A stretch of DNA of 64,000 nt, from positions 186,001 to 250,000 of the forward strand of contig NZ_ARYN01000002.1 in the NCBI RefSeq assembly GCF_002094855.1. Reading direction: 5' to 3'. The notes under the pieces are model-generated. The model worked only from the letters and a program-made list of their open reading frames with translations, was not told the DNA's origin and did no database searches. Position numbers and translations under genes: made by a program. Of this stretch, positions 17,654 through 26,444 are shown piece by piece. The first letter of the stretch is position 1, and the number at the start of each line of letters is the position of its first letter. This DNA is from Zunongwangia atlantica 22II14-10F7. GTDB lineage: Bacteria; Bacteroidota; Bacteroidia; Flavobacteriales; Flavobacteriaceae.

Positions 17654-18646
17654 CTATTTTTTAACGCTAAATTTCAGGCTAATTCTATTGTAATAAGTTT
17701 CACCTGGCTCCAAAATGCTATTAGGAAAATTCCTGAAATTTGGTGCATCCGGGAAATTTTGTCCCTCAAAACAAATAGATGGAAACTCAGATATCTTAGT
17801 TTGATATGTTAAATCACCTGGCAAAGATTCTGGTGCATAAACCACAACTGCAGGCTGATTGGTAGACATATCTAATTTTATCCCTGTTAGCGGTGCAAAA
17901 AGCTGAGCGCCTAACTCATCTCCATCACTGTTAAGCACAAAAGTATCGTCCAGATTTCTATTTCCTATTAATCTATTACTACCAAAATCTTTTGCATGGC
18001 CTTGTAGATTATTTAAATTTCCGGTAGGTAATTGCTTATCATCGATCTCTAAAATCTTATCAGCATTAATTTTTAAGAAATGATCGCTAACACTTCCCTC
18101 ACCATTTAAATTAAAATAGGCATGATTGGTTAAATTAACGACTGTTTTTTTATCGGTTTTAGCTTCGTATTCGATAATCACATCGTTTTCCTCATTTAAA
18201 GTGTAGGTTACAAAAACTTCTAAATTACCAGGGTAGCCCTCTTCATTATGCTTACTTAGGTATTTTAATTTTACTGAAGGATTTTCTTCATGCTTTTCTT
18301 CCACGATCTCCCAGTATTTATACTGAAATCCATTCTCACCACCATGCAGGTGAACGCCGTTTTCGTGATGAAGACTAAATTCTTTTCCATCCAATTCGAA
18401 TTTACCTTCAGAAATTCTTCCTGCATATCTCCCTATCGATGCCCCAAAACACTGGTTATGTGATTTGTTTAAAGATGATGGTAAATCCTGAATAATTGGT
18501 GATACAATCACGTTCACCATTCTCTGGTTTTTATCATAAAGCTTAATACTTCCAATAGCAGCACCAAAGTTTACGATACTTACCTCTGTACTGGCTTTAT
18601 TTACCAGTTTTACGGTTTTTAACTCTGTATTATTTTCCAATCCCAT
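17654..18646 (-). CDS. galM: Aldose 1-epimerase (galactose mutarotase)
   Basis: 330 residues. Interconverts beta- and alpha-galactose so galactokinase can use it. GalM motifs: NFGAAIGSIKL, GASIGRYAGRI, HLHGGENGF with a catalytic His, LTNHAYFNLNG with the second His, and FEGQNFPDAPN containing the catalytic Glu. No signal peptide, so cytoplasmic. It precedes the symporter on the minus strand with a 180-bp gap holding operator-like site 4. A hairpin sits right before its start codon, so it may be only weakly linked to the upstream peptidase gene. Confidence 0.94.
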   Translation of the reverse strand: MGLENNTELKTVKLVNKASTEVSIVNFGAAIGSIKLYDKNQRMVNVIVSPIIQDLPSSLNKSHNQCFGASIGRYAGRISEGKFELDGKEFSLHHENGVHLHGGENGFQYKYWEIVEEKHEENPSVKLKYLSKHNEEGYPGNLEVFVTYTLNEENDVIIEYEAKTDKKTVVNLTNHAYFNLNGEGSVSDHFLKINADKILEIDDKQLPTGNLNNLQGHAKDFGSNRLIGNRNLDDTFVLNSDGDELGAQLFAPLTGIKLDMSTNQPAVVVYAPESLPGDLTYQTKISEFPSICFEGQNFPDAPNFRNFPNSILEPGETYYNRISLKFSVKK

Positions 18647-18664
18647 ATAATTTATGATAATAAA

Positions 18665-18698
18665 AAAATCGCCCTGTAATCTAAAACAGGACGATTTT
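18665..18698 (-). terminator. Hairpin between DUF885 gene and galM
   Basis: 13-bp stem with one mismatch (AAAATCGYCCTGT arms), 8-base loop, followed on the minus strand by a T run. It is placed as a terminator of the peptidase transcript but ends only 18 bp before the galM ATG, leaving no room for a promoter between. Readthrough, attenuation, or a promoter inside the upstream gene must explain galM expression. Confidence 0.75.
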
Positions 18699-18703
18699 AA
18701 AAT

Positions 18704-20524
18704 CTATTTCTTTTCTTCGATCCAATGATCAATTTTGGATTCTAAAACATCTAAAGGCAATGCGCCATCCAATAGCACAGCATCATGAAAGGCTTTAATA
18801 TCGAAATCTTCGCCTAAAGCGGTTTTAGATTTCTCTCTTAGATCCAAAATTTTCTTCATTCCAATTTTATATGCTGTAGCCTGTCCTGGCATCACGATAT
18901 GTCGTTCTACCATTTTTATACAGTCACTTTCTGCATTTGGCGTATTCATTTTATAAAACTCGATTCCCTCTTCTCTACTCCATTTTTTATGATGAATCCC
19001 GGTATCTACAACTAATCGACAAGCTCGCCATAATTCCATCGCTAAACGTCCAAAATCGGCATAAGGATCTTTATAAAAACCTATTTCTTTTGGTAAATAT
19101 TCGCTGTACAAGCCCCAACCTTCTACATAAGCGCCGTAACCGCCAAATTTTCTAAACTGCGGAATATCTTTTAGTTCCTGCGCAATTGCAATTTGCATAT
19201 GATGCCCGGGAATTCCTTCGTGATAAGCTAAAGCCTCTAATTGATAAGTTGGCATTGCCTTCATATCATAAAGATTTACATAGAAAATACCTGGACGGGA
19301 ACCGTCTGGCGCTGGTTGCTGATAAAATGCCTTACCTGCACTTTTTTCACGAAAAGCTTCTACTGCTTTTACTTTGATTTTTGCTTTTGGCTTGGTTAAA
19401 AATAAATCATCCAAACTACCACGCATTTCATCTATAATTCCTGTTGCATCTGCCAAATATTGCTCTTTTGCTTCAGGGGTATTCTCGTAATAAAATTGCT
19501 CGTCATTTCGCATAAAATCGAAAAAATCCTGCAGTGAACCTTCAAATTTCACCTCTTTCATGATCTTTTCCATCTCTGCATGAATTCTGGTTACTTCACT
19601 TAAACCATATTCATGAATTTCATCTGCCGACATATTAGTAGTCGTTGTGCGTTTTAATGCTAGCTCATAAAATTTATCTCCCTTCGGAAATTTCCAGGCA
19701 CCATCATCACTATTTGCACGTTTTTGCTGACTTTCTAAAATCTCTATCAACGAAAGATAAGCTGGCTGAACATGTTCTACCAATGCTTTTTCAGCTTCGC
19801 TTATCAATTTCACTTTTTTATCTTCAGCAATTTCAAGTTTTTCGATTTTCTCCTTGAAATCGGCCAAAAGTGTACTGGCATTTTCAGATTTTTCAAAAGG
19901 TTTTCCCTTAATGATATTTCTACTATCATCAATTACCTTTTCAAAAACAAATCTAGGCGGAACAATTCCATTTTGCTCTCTAATTTTAATTCCTCCTATA
20001 ACATCTTCAAATGCTTTTGTAAAACCTTTTAACCTTGAAATGTAAGCTTTAGCATCTGCAATTGAATCGATCCTGTGGTTATTGATCAAAAAAGCCGGTA
20101 AACTGGAATGGTAACCAAACATCTGGTTTACCGGATAATCGTAAAACCGATAATCGTAATCTTCAATTTCGTTATCGATCTGTCTTTTGTATAACTGATA
20201 ACTTAGATTTGTTTCTCTATTTAGCGAATTTGGATCTATATTTTCAAGATATTCTTTTCGCTTTCTTGCCTCTTTCAACTCATCTGCATAACGTAAATGA
20301 GAAAAATCGTCCCATTTCCCATAATTGGTTTTTCTACCAAGTTGGGTTTGCATCATAGGTGATTCCTGAACTTCTATCTCGAACTGCTCTTCAAAATATT
20401 GATTCAGTTCTTCTGAAGCTTTAGTAATTTCAGCTTCAGAATAGCTCTTTCCCTGTTGATTTTTACAAGAAGCAAAAGCTAAAATTGTAAGAAAAACGCC
20501 TAAATTTCTAAGATTCTTCAGCAT
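18704..20524 (-). CDS. DUF885 family lipoprotein, probable zinc metallopeptidase
   Basis: 606 residues with a lipoprotein signal ending ASC20. The residues after Cys (KNQQG) are not acidic, so it is probably periplasmic-facing rather than surface-displayed. The DUF885 core has YHEGIPGHHMQ (about 430), the HExxH-like zinc motif, followed by YVEGWGLYSEYL, the usual downstream Glu helix. The family is assigned to gluzincin-type peptidases, with little known of substrates. The start lies 6 bp after the S15 peptidase stop, so the two are co-transcribed and may act together in peptide degradation (inference). Confidence 0.88.
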   Translation of the reverse strand: MLKNLRNLGVFLTILAFASCKNQQGKSYSEAEITKASEELNQYFEEQFEIEVQESPMMQTQLGRKTNYGKWDDFSHLRYADELKEARKRKEYLENIDPNSLNRETNLSYQLYKRQIDNEIEDYDYRFYDYPVNQMFGYHSSLPAFLINNHRIDSIADAKAYISRLKGFTKAFEDVIGGIKIREQNGIVPPRFVFEKVIDDSRNIIKGKPFEKSENASTLLADFKEKIEKLEIAEDKKVKLISEAEKALVEHVQPAYLSLIEILESQQKRANSDDGAWKFPKGDKFYELALKRTTTTNMSADEIHEYGLSEVTRIHAEMEKIMKEVKFEGSLQDFFDFMRNDEQFYYENTPEAKEQYLADATGIIDEMRGSLDDLFLTKPKAKIKVKAVEAFREKSAGKAFYQQPAPDGSRPGIFYVNLYDMKAMPTYQLEALAYHEGIPGHHMQIAIAQELKDIPQFRKFGGYGAYVEGWGLYSEYLPKEIGFYKDPYADFGRLAMELWRACRLVVDTGIHHKKWSREEGIEFYKMNTPNAESDCIKMVERHIVMPGQATAYKIGMKKILDLREKSKTALGEDFDIKAFHDAVLLDGALPLDVLESKIDHWIEEKK

Positions 20525-20530
20525 GACAAA

Positions 20531-22384
20531 TTATTTTTTCAATACCGAAAATTTTATGGCTGAATCACCAAATACGGTATGGGTTTGTTTCTGAAAATCT
20601 TCTTTTTCAGCTTTAAATATATTGTCCACATAAGTTTGTGGATTAAGGTCGATTAAAGGAAACCAGGTACTCTGAATCTGGATTTGCATCTTGTGCCCCT
20701 TCTTAAATGTATGGTTTACCCCTTGCAATGTAAGATTCACATCGGTTTTAGTGTTAGGCTCAAACGGTTCTGGTTTAGAAAAATCATTTCTAAAACGACC
20801 TCTCATCACCTCACTACGCACCATCATATGATAATTACTCATTTTTAAATGATCCATAGTTTCAGGATAATTCTCGGCATCTGGTGGATACACATCGATA
20901 ACTTTTACTACCCAATCTGCCGCAGTTCCTGTAGTAGCAACTTTTAGCATAGCTTCAATTTCACCTACCACACTAAGATCTTCATCTAAAACTTCAGTTT
21001 CATACACTAAAACATCTGGCCGTCTTGCAGCAAAACGCTGGTCACCCGTCATGTATTCACGTGGCGTAAAAACAGTTTTAATTTCGTTATTGTAAGAAAC
21101 TGGCTTTTCTGGATCACTTACAAACTCTTGTTTTGTGTCTGTAGCGGCTGTAGTAAGCTCTTGATCGTCCCCTAAATAGAAAGTTTTAGCAACGGTATTT
21201 TTTGGAGGCCATTGCTCGTAATCTGTCCATTCTCTTTTCCCGGTATCGTAAATATGTGCTTCAGCAAGATCTAAAGAACCTTTACCGTTTTGCTTTAAGA
21301 AATGGTTGAAGAATTTTGTTTCGTAATCCTGCTGATATCTTGTAGAAAGACTGTCTTCAAAATATACATTTCCAACAGATTGTCTTCCTCCTTCTCTAGC
21401 CCAGTCTCCATGGCTCCATGGCCCGTAAACCAAAATATTATAAGTGTTGCTGGTTTCTTCGATCTTTTTGTATTCATTAAAAGGACCGTAAAGATCTTCA
21501 GCATCAAACAATCCACCAACGATCATTACCGCTGGCTTTACATCATCTAAATGCTGAATAATCCCTCTAGATTCCCAAAATTCGTCATAATTAGGATGAT
21601 CTTTTAGTTGTTGCCAAAACTCATTATCTTCTTTATAATATTCGTCTAAAGAACTAAGCGGCGTATGATCTAAAAAGAACTGATATTGATCCTGTGTACC
21701 AAGACCTGGTAATTCGTACCAACTCTCTGTTGTAGGAGCATCTTTTTGATATCCAAAAAGAGCTGTTGCTCTCCAATAACTTAACAGGTAAGCGCCATTA
21801 TGGTGAAAATCGTCAAAAAAGAAATCTGAAATTCCCGCCTGCGGAGATACCGCTTTTAAGGCTTTATGAGAATCTACTAAAGAATAAACAGAATAGAATC
21901 CAGGATATGAAATTCCCCACATCCCAACATTTCCGTTATTGTTATCTACGTTTTTTACCAGCCAATCTATAGTATCGTAAGTATCGCTGGCTTCGTCAAA
22001 CTGCTCTCCTTTTTTATTCGGGATATAAGCACGCATATTATCATACTTCCCTTCACTCATCCAACGTCCACGCACATCCTGGTAAACAATGATGTTACCT
22101 TGTTGCATAAGATATTGGTTAGGACCAATCATAGAACGCATTTGCCCTTCTCCATAAGGTCTGGAGTTATAAGGCGTTCTTTGCATGATTATAGGATACT
22201 TTTTGGAAGTATCTTTTGGAGAGTAAATTGTAGTGTGAAGTTTAGTACCATCCCGCATTGGGATATCAACTTCAGTTTTAGTGTAATGATCTTTTACATT
22301 ATAATCACTGCCAGATTGAGCAGCAACCTGAAATACTACAAATAGTAAAAATGTATAAAGTAATGACCGTTGGTGTAATTTCAT
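20531..22384 (-). CDS. CocE/NonD or X-Pro dipeptidyl-peptidase family (S15) secreted hydrolase
   Basis: 617 residues with a signal peptide ending VAAQ (about 22). Alpha/beta-hydrolase catalytic parts: nucleophile Ser in GMWGISYPGFYS, Asp in GGLFDAEDLYGP and His in YGPWSHGDW. The C-terminal 200 residues are the jelly-roll typical of X-Pro dipeptidyl-peptidase C-domains. Family members include proline-specific peptidases, glutaryl acylases and esterases; paired with a DUF885 peptidase, a periplasmic peptidase role is the more likely. Third in a minus-strand run after tilS and the DsbD-like gene, with a 63-bp gap before it. Confidence 0.9.
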   Translation of the reverse strand: MKLHQRSLLYTFLLFVVFQVAAQSGSDYNVKDHYTKTEVDIPMRDGTKLHTTIYSPKDTSKKYPIIMQRTPYNSRPYGEGQMRSMIGPNQYLMQQGNIIVYQDVRGRWMSEGKYDNMRAYIPNKKGEQFDEASDTYDTIDWLVKNVDNNNGNVGMWGISYPGFYSVYSLVDSHKALKAVSPQAGISDFFFDDFHHNGAYLLSYWRATALFGYQKDAPTTESWYELPGLGTQDQYQFFLDHTPLSSLDEYYKEDNEFWQQLKDHPNYDEFWESRGIIQHLDDVKPAVMIVGGLFDAEDLYGPFNEYKKIEETSNTYNILVYGPWSHGDWAREGGRQSVGNVYFEDSLSTRYQQDYETKFFNHFLKQNGKGSLDLAEAHIYDTGKREWTDYEQWPPKNTVAKTFYLGDDQELTTAATDTKQEFVSDPEKPVSYNNEIKTVFTPREYMTGDQRFAARRPDVLVYETEVLDEDLSVVGEIEAMLKVATTGTAADWVVKVIDVYPPDAENYPETMDHLKMSNYHMMVRSEVMRGRFRNDFSKPEPFEPNTKTDVNLTLQGVNHTFKKGHKMQIQIQSTWFPLIDLNPQTYVDNIFKAEKEDFQKQTHTVFGDSAIKFSVLKK

Positions 22385-22447
22385 TATTCAGGAATTGTGT
22401 TTTTAATCCCTAAAGATAGAAATTACACCGCTAATCGTAAAGAATTT

Positions 22448-24469
22448 TTAATTTTTAGCGAGCTCCCCTTTTTTCTGAAGTCCGCTTTCCAGCCAGTTGA
22501 TATATTCTGAAGCTTTTGGCGTATAACCAGTTGGCTCATTTAGCAGATTAAAATCACTGTCTAAAAGCACATAAAACGGCTGTGAATTATTTTTGAAATT
22601 TAAGGTTTGGAAGGTCGCCCATTTATCTCCAATCGTCTTAATTTTCTTAATGCTACCGTCTGGGCGCTCATAATTAAACTGTTTATCTTCTGGCAATTCT
22701 TCTTTATCATCTACATAAAGTGACACCAAAATATAATCGTTTTTAAGAAGGTTGTACACTTCAGGGTCTGTCCATACTTGTTCTTCCATTTTACGACAGT
22801 TCACACAAGCCCAACCCGTAAAATCTATAATTATAGGTTTTCCCTGTTCTTTTGCTGCAGCCACACCTTCTTCAAAATCATGATAACTTTCTAATCCCAT
22901 TGGGCCGCTGGTATCTTTATCGTACAAGCTATAAAAACTTGGTGGTGGGAAACCACTTAGTAATTTTAAATTTGAATATGAAGTATTGGTAAGCCCAGGA
23001 ATTAAATAAAGAACAAATAGCAGACTTATAATCCCAAGACCAAATCTTCCTTTGCTTATTTTTTGTTTTGGGCCATCATGCGGAAAACGAATTAAACCGA
23101 AAAGATATAACGTAAGTCCAATACCTAAAACGATCCAAATCCCTAAGAAAACCTCTCTTTTTAAAAGTCCCCAGTGATCTACAAGATCTGCATTCGATAA
23201 AAATTTAAATGCTAAAGCCAATTCAATAAATCCTAAAACTACTTTTACTGAATTTAACCAGCCACCACTTTTTGGTAATGAATTTAACCAGTTTGGAAAT
23301 AAAGCAAATAAAGCAAAAGGTAAAGCTAAGGCTAAACCAAAACCACCCATCCCGATAGAAAGCAAAGTTGCGCCACCATCACTACTTAGAGAACCTCCTA
23401 GCAGGGATCCTAAAATTGGTCCTGTACATGAAAAGGAAACAATTGCTAAAGTGATCGCCATAAAGAAAATACCGATAATACCACCAATACTACTGGCTTT
23501 ATCATCAAGTTTATTTCCCCAGGAACTTGGTAAAGTGATTTCGTAATACCCGAAAAAAGAGAAGGCAAAAACGATAAATATCACAAAAAATATCACGTTT
23601 AGCGTAACGTTGGTTGAAATATTATTCAGCAACTCTGGGTTTACACTATCCAATAAATGAAATGGTAAGCTTAAAAGCAGGTAAATTAAAAAGATAAAGA
23701 AACCATACAATATCGCATTGGTAACTCCTTTAGAACGTGTTTGCGCACTCTTAGTAAAGAAAGATACCGTAAGTGGAATCATAGGAAAAACACATGGCGT
23801 TAGTAATGCGATCAAACCACCTACAAATCCTAAAAAGAAAATGCTTAAAAATGAAGATTCTTCTTCTTCAGTTTCGTAGCCCTCCCATCCCTGGACTTTA
23901 ATATCTAACTGCTGTGCTAAACTTTGATCTTCTTCTTCTACAGTTAGATCTGTAAATCCCTGAGTCACTTTGTTACTACCTAAAGAAATTGTAAAGCGTT
24001 CGGTTTCTGGCGGTAAACATTGCTTATCATCACAAACAGAATAATACACTTCAGCAATAACCTGTGTATCTTCAGGATTGGTAACTTTTATTTTCTGAGT
24101 GAATTCAGCTTCCTCTTCAAAATAAGTAATATCAGCTTCAAAAACTTCATCATAAACCGGCTCAACTTCTGGCTCTAAAGTTTCTCCAATAAGCTCGTAA
24201 CCTCCTTCTTCAGCATTAAAAGTGAATTGTGTTGGGATTGGAGCGATATCCATTTCTACTTCTTTTTGCGAGTACAAATGCCATTTCCCCTCTAATTCGG
24301 CTTTAATTTTAATAATATAAATACTGTCACTTTCCTTTTCGAAAGAAGCTTCCCAATTTACTGGATTTTCAAACTGCCCGCCTCCGCCAGCCATAGTTGG
24401 ATCGAAAACCTGAGCTTTTAGGGGTAAAAAAGCAAACAATAGTAAGCTTAATGCTATAATTTTTTTCAT
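22448..24469 (-). CDS. dsbD: DsbD-like protein-disulfide reductase (thiol:disulfide interchange)
   Basis: 673 residues. Carries electrons from cytoplasmic thioredoxin across the inner membrane to periplasmic thiols. Order: signal peptide (1-19), periplasmic DsbD-alpha-like domain (about 25-160), eight-helix CcdA-like membrane domain (about 205-490) with one Cys each in TPCVFPMIP and SFSCTGPILG, and a C-terminal thioredoxin domain with WACVNC (about 560). All cysteines of the relay are present. It overlaps tilS by 4 bp (ATGA), so it is translationally coupled. Confidence 0.93.
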   Translation of the reverse strand: MKKIIALSLLLFAFLPLKAQVFDPTMAGGGGQFENPVNWEASFEKESDSIYIIKIKAELEGKWHLYSQKEVEMDIAPIPTQFTFNAEEGGYELIGETLEPEVEPVYDEVFEADITYFEEEAEFTQKIKVTNPEDTQVIAEVYYSVCDDKQCLPPETERFTISLGSNKVTQGFTDLTVEEEDQSLAQQLDIKVQGWEGYETEEEESSFLSIFFLGFVGGLIALLTPCVFPMIPLTVSFFTKSAQTRSKGVTNAILYGFFIFLIYLLLSLPFHLLDSVNPELLNNISTNVTLNVIFFVIFIVFAFSFFGYYEITLPSSWGNKLDDKASSIGGIIGIFFMAITLAIVSFSCTGPILGSLLGGSLSSDGGATLLSIGMGGFGLALALPFALFALFPNWLNSLPKSGGWLNSVKVVLGFIELALAFKFLSNADLVDHWGLLKREVFLGIWIVLGIGLTLYLFGLIRFPHDGPKQKISKGRFGLGIISLLFVLYLIPGLTNTSYSNLKLLSGFPPPSFYSLYDKDTSGPMGLESYHDFEEGVAAAKEQGKPIIIDFTGWACVNCRKMEEQVWTDPEVYNLLKNDYILVSLYVDDKEELPEDKQFNYERPDGSIKKIKTIGDKWATFQTLNFKNNSQPFYVLLDSDFNLLNEPTGYTPKASEYINWLESGLQKKGELAKN

Positions 24470-25779
24470 TGATGAAATGTAATTTTTAATATGGGTTGAT
24501 TTTCGGATGTTATCGCAAATCGATTATCTGCACGCCAGTTCACAATCCAGACGATTTTATCGCCAGAGCATAATAACCAGGTATTTTCTTTTTGCGGCAA
24601 AGATAATTTATTGTCCTTAAAAAAGTCGCTTACTTTCTTTCGACCTTTCATACCGAATGGATGAAAGCTATCACCTTCCTGCCAACGGCGTAGTTTTAAA
24701 GGATATTCCAGCTTATTGGCATTTACATAAATTATATGCCGATTGGTTTCCTGAATTGCGGAAACCTTATGAAAACTAAAAGCTGCATTGGGTAGCATAA
24801 AGTTCTCCTCATTTTCTGCAATTTCGTAGGTTTCTTTTAAATGAGATTGATCGATCCTGGTTAAAATAAGTTCATCACGATCTTTTACCAGTCGATGTGT
24901 GTTGGAAAAAACCATTTTACCAGACTGGGCATCCAGCAAATTGTAAACATCGTTCCACTCGGTAAAACCAAATGTTTTTAAAAGTTGATATAAAACTGCC
25001 TTGGTATGTGGTAAACGCTGTAAAAAAAGCACATCGAAAGAATATCCAAAATCGACTTTCTTGACTGCTTTTTTATAGATCAGCTCGGTATAATCTTCAA
25101 CTAGATCGAATTGCTGACGCAGGTATTCCTGAGTATTTTTGAAGCCTTCCAAAAAATTTGGATTCATTTCTTCAAAAAGCGGTATTACCTGATGCCTTAT
25201 TTTATTCCGAAGGTATTTTGTAGAGGCATTACTGCTATCTTCCCGCCACAAAATTTGATTTTCACGGGCGTAATTTTCGATTTCTTCCCTACTAAATTGT
25301 AATAATGGACGTAAAATCTTGTCATTTTCGGCTTTTATTCCTGCCAAGCCTTCTGGACCAGTACTTCTCACAAAATTGATAAGAAAAGTTTCTAAAGAAT
25401 CATTGGCGTGGTGCGCCACTAAAACATAATCGGCATTTTCAGCGATTCGTAATTCCTCAAACCATCGATAACGTAGTTCCCTGGCTGCCATTTGTATAGA
25501 AAGCTTGTGATCTTCAGCAAAAGAAGTGGTATTAAAATGCTGAATATGGACTTTTATCCCTAGATTTTGCGCTGCCCTTACCACAAACTCCTCGTCACCA
25601 TCACTTTCATTATTTCTTAGATTAAAATTACAGTGGGCAACAGCAACATCTAGTTTTGCCTTTTTACAAAGATGCATCAAAACCATACTATCTACACCGC
25701 CACTTACTGCAAGGATCAACTTGGCATTCACCAAATTTGGGAAGTTCGATTTTATATGATTTTTAAAGGCTTTTTCCAT
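24466..25779 (-). CDS. tilS: tRNA(Ile)-lysidine synthase
   Basis: 437 residues from the ATG at 25779. Converts the C34 of the AUA-reading tRNA-Ile to lysidine; essential in most bacteria. The N-type PP-loop ATPase motif AVSGGVDS is at about residue 25, followed by VAHCNFNLR and VAHHANDS, then the TilS substrate-binding and C-terminal domains (KVSDFFKDNKLSLPQK). A TTG at 25788 gives a slightly longer frame, but it lies inside a perfect -7 box, so ATG at 25779 is right and the message is nearly leaderless. First gene of the run tilS-dsbD-S15-DUF885. Confidence 0.95.
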   Translation of the reverse strand: MEKAFKNHIKSNFPNLVNAKLILAVSGGVDSMVLMHLCKKAKLDVAVAHCNFNLRNNESDGDEEFVVRAAQNLGIKVHIQHFNTTSFAEDHKLSIQMAARELRYRWFEELRIAENADYVLVAHHANDSLETFLINFVRSTGPEGLAGIKAENDKILRPLLQFSREEIENYARENQILWREDSSNASTKYLRNKIRHQVIPLFEEMNPNFLEGFKNTQEYLRQQFDLVEDYTELIYKKAVKKVDFGYSFDVLFLQRLPHTKAVLYQLLKTFGFTEWNDVYNLLDAQSGKMVFSNTHRLVKDRDELILTRIDQSHLKETYEIAENEENFMLPNAAFSFHKVSAIQETNRHIIYVNANKLEYPLKLRRWQEGDSFHPFGMKGRKKVSDFFKDNKLSLPQKENTWLLCSGDKIVWIVNWRADNRFAITSENQPILKITFHQ

Positions 25780-25785
25780 AAAAAT

Positions 25786-25793
25786 CAAAGATA
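25786..25793 (-). promoter_or_regulatory. tilS -7 promoter box (TATCTTTG on minus strand)
   Basis: Exact TAnnTTTG, 6 bp upstream of the ATG; transcription should start at or just beside the start codon. Confidence 0.6.
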
Positions 25794-25888
25794 CAAAATT
25801 CGATAAGCTGAATTTTCAAAGTTTGCTGTTTTTAAGCTTAAGATTGGCTTAAATCTCTTTGTAAATTATAATCTTCAGCTATAATTTG

Positions 25889-25896
25889 TATTTTTG
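25889..25896 (+). promoter_or_regulatory. Toxin-antitoxin promoter -7 box (TATTTTTG)
   Basis: Exact TAnnTTTG, 33 bp before the antitoxin ATG. No TTG at the expected distance. Confidence 0.45.
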
Positions 25897-25929
25897 AATT
25901 AATTGGATTGAAAACCAAATCTTTATACA

Positions 25930-26151
25930 ATGGATATTCAGGCTACCAAATTACATTTATTAAAAGTTATTCTTGAGAATGACAATAAAGCCTTTATCCA
26001 AAAAATTGCTGAGTTCGTAAAAAATGAGCAGCCCGATTTTTGGAACAATTTATCTAAACCTCAACAAGAAGAAATTGATTTAGGTATAAAACAATTAGAA
26101 GAAGGAAAACGAATTCCCTATGATTCTGTTTTGAACAAAATTATGGAATGA
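25930..26151 (+). CDS. Antitoxin of a ParE/RelE-type module (addiction module component)
   Basis: 73 residues. The pattern (N-terminal helix IQATKLHLLKVIL, then an acidic W..LS..QQEEIDLGIKQLEEGKRIPYD tail) is that of small Bacteroidetes antitoxins that wrap a RelE-fold toxin. The toxin start codon overlaps the antitoxin stop (ATGA), the normal coupling in such pairs. Expected to neutralise the toxin and, as a complex, repress the promoter. Family assignment is by pattern and neighbour, not by a catalytic motif. Confidence 0.82.
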   Translation: MDIQATKLHLLKVILENDNKAFIQKIAEFVKNEQPDFWNNLSKPQQEEIDLGIKQLEEGKRIPYDSVLNKIME

Positions 26152-26444
26152 AAATATTTTTTTCTGAAATTGCTGAATTTAAATTGCAAAGAATTTCGGT
26201 TTACCTCCTCGAAAATTGGGGTATAAAAACTCGGGATAAATTTATTCTCCTATTAAAAGACAAGCTATCTCAATTAACCAAATATCCTTACAGTTGCCCT
26301 GAATCATCCCGAAAAAAAGGTGTTTTCAAGTGCGTTCTTACCAAACAAATCACTTTTTTCTATAGAATCAAAAATGATGAGATTGAAATTATCACATTCT
26401 TTGATACCCGCCAAAATCCAGAAAAAGTAGATAAGGAAATTTAA
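26148..26444 (+). CDS. RelE/ParE family toxin
   Basis: 98 residues with the RelE/ParE fold signature: IFFSEIAEFKLQRISVYLLENWG (two helices), KLSQLTKYPYSCPESS, CVLTKQITFFYRIKNDEIEIITFFDTRQNP. ParE relatives poison DNA gyrase and RelE relatives cut mRNA on the ribosome; the clear RelE catalytic set is not obvious, so ParE-like is my preference. Its last 4 bp overlap the end of convergent pabB (26441), showing tight insertion between housekeeping genes. Confidence 0.85.
   Translation: MKIFFSEIAEFKLQRISVYLLENWGIKTRDKFILLLKDKLSQLTKYPYSCPESSRKKGVFKCVLTKQITFFYRIKNDEIEIITFFDTRQNPEKVDKEI

Noticed and set aside
19772-20032. Plus-strand open frames inside the DUF885 and S15 genes
   Set aside because: No coding-like features; shadows of the long minus-strand genes.
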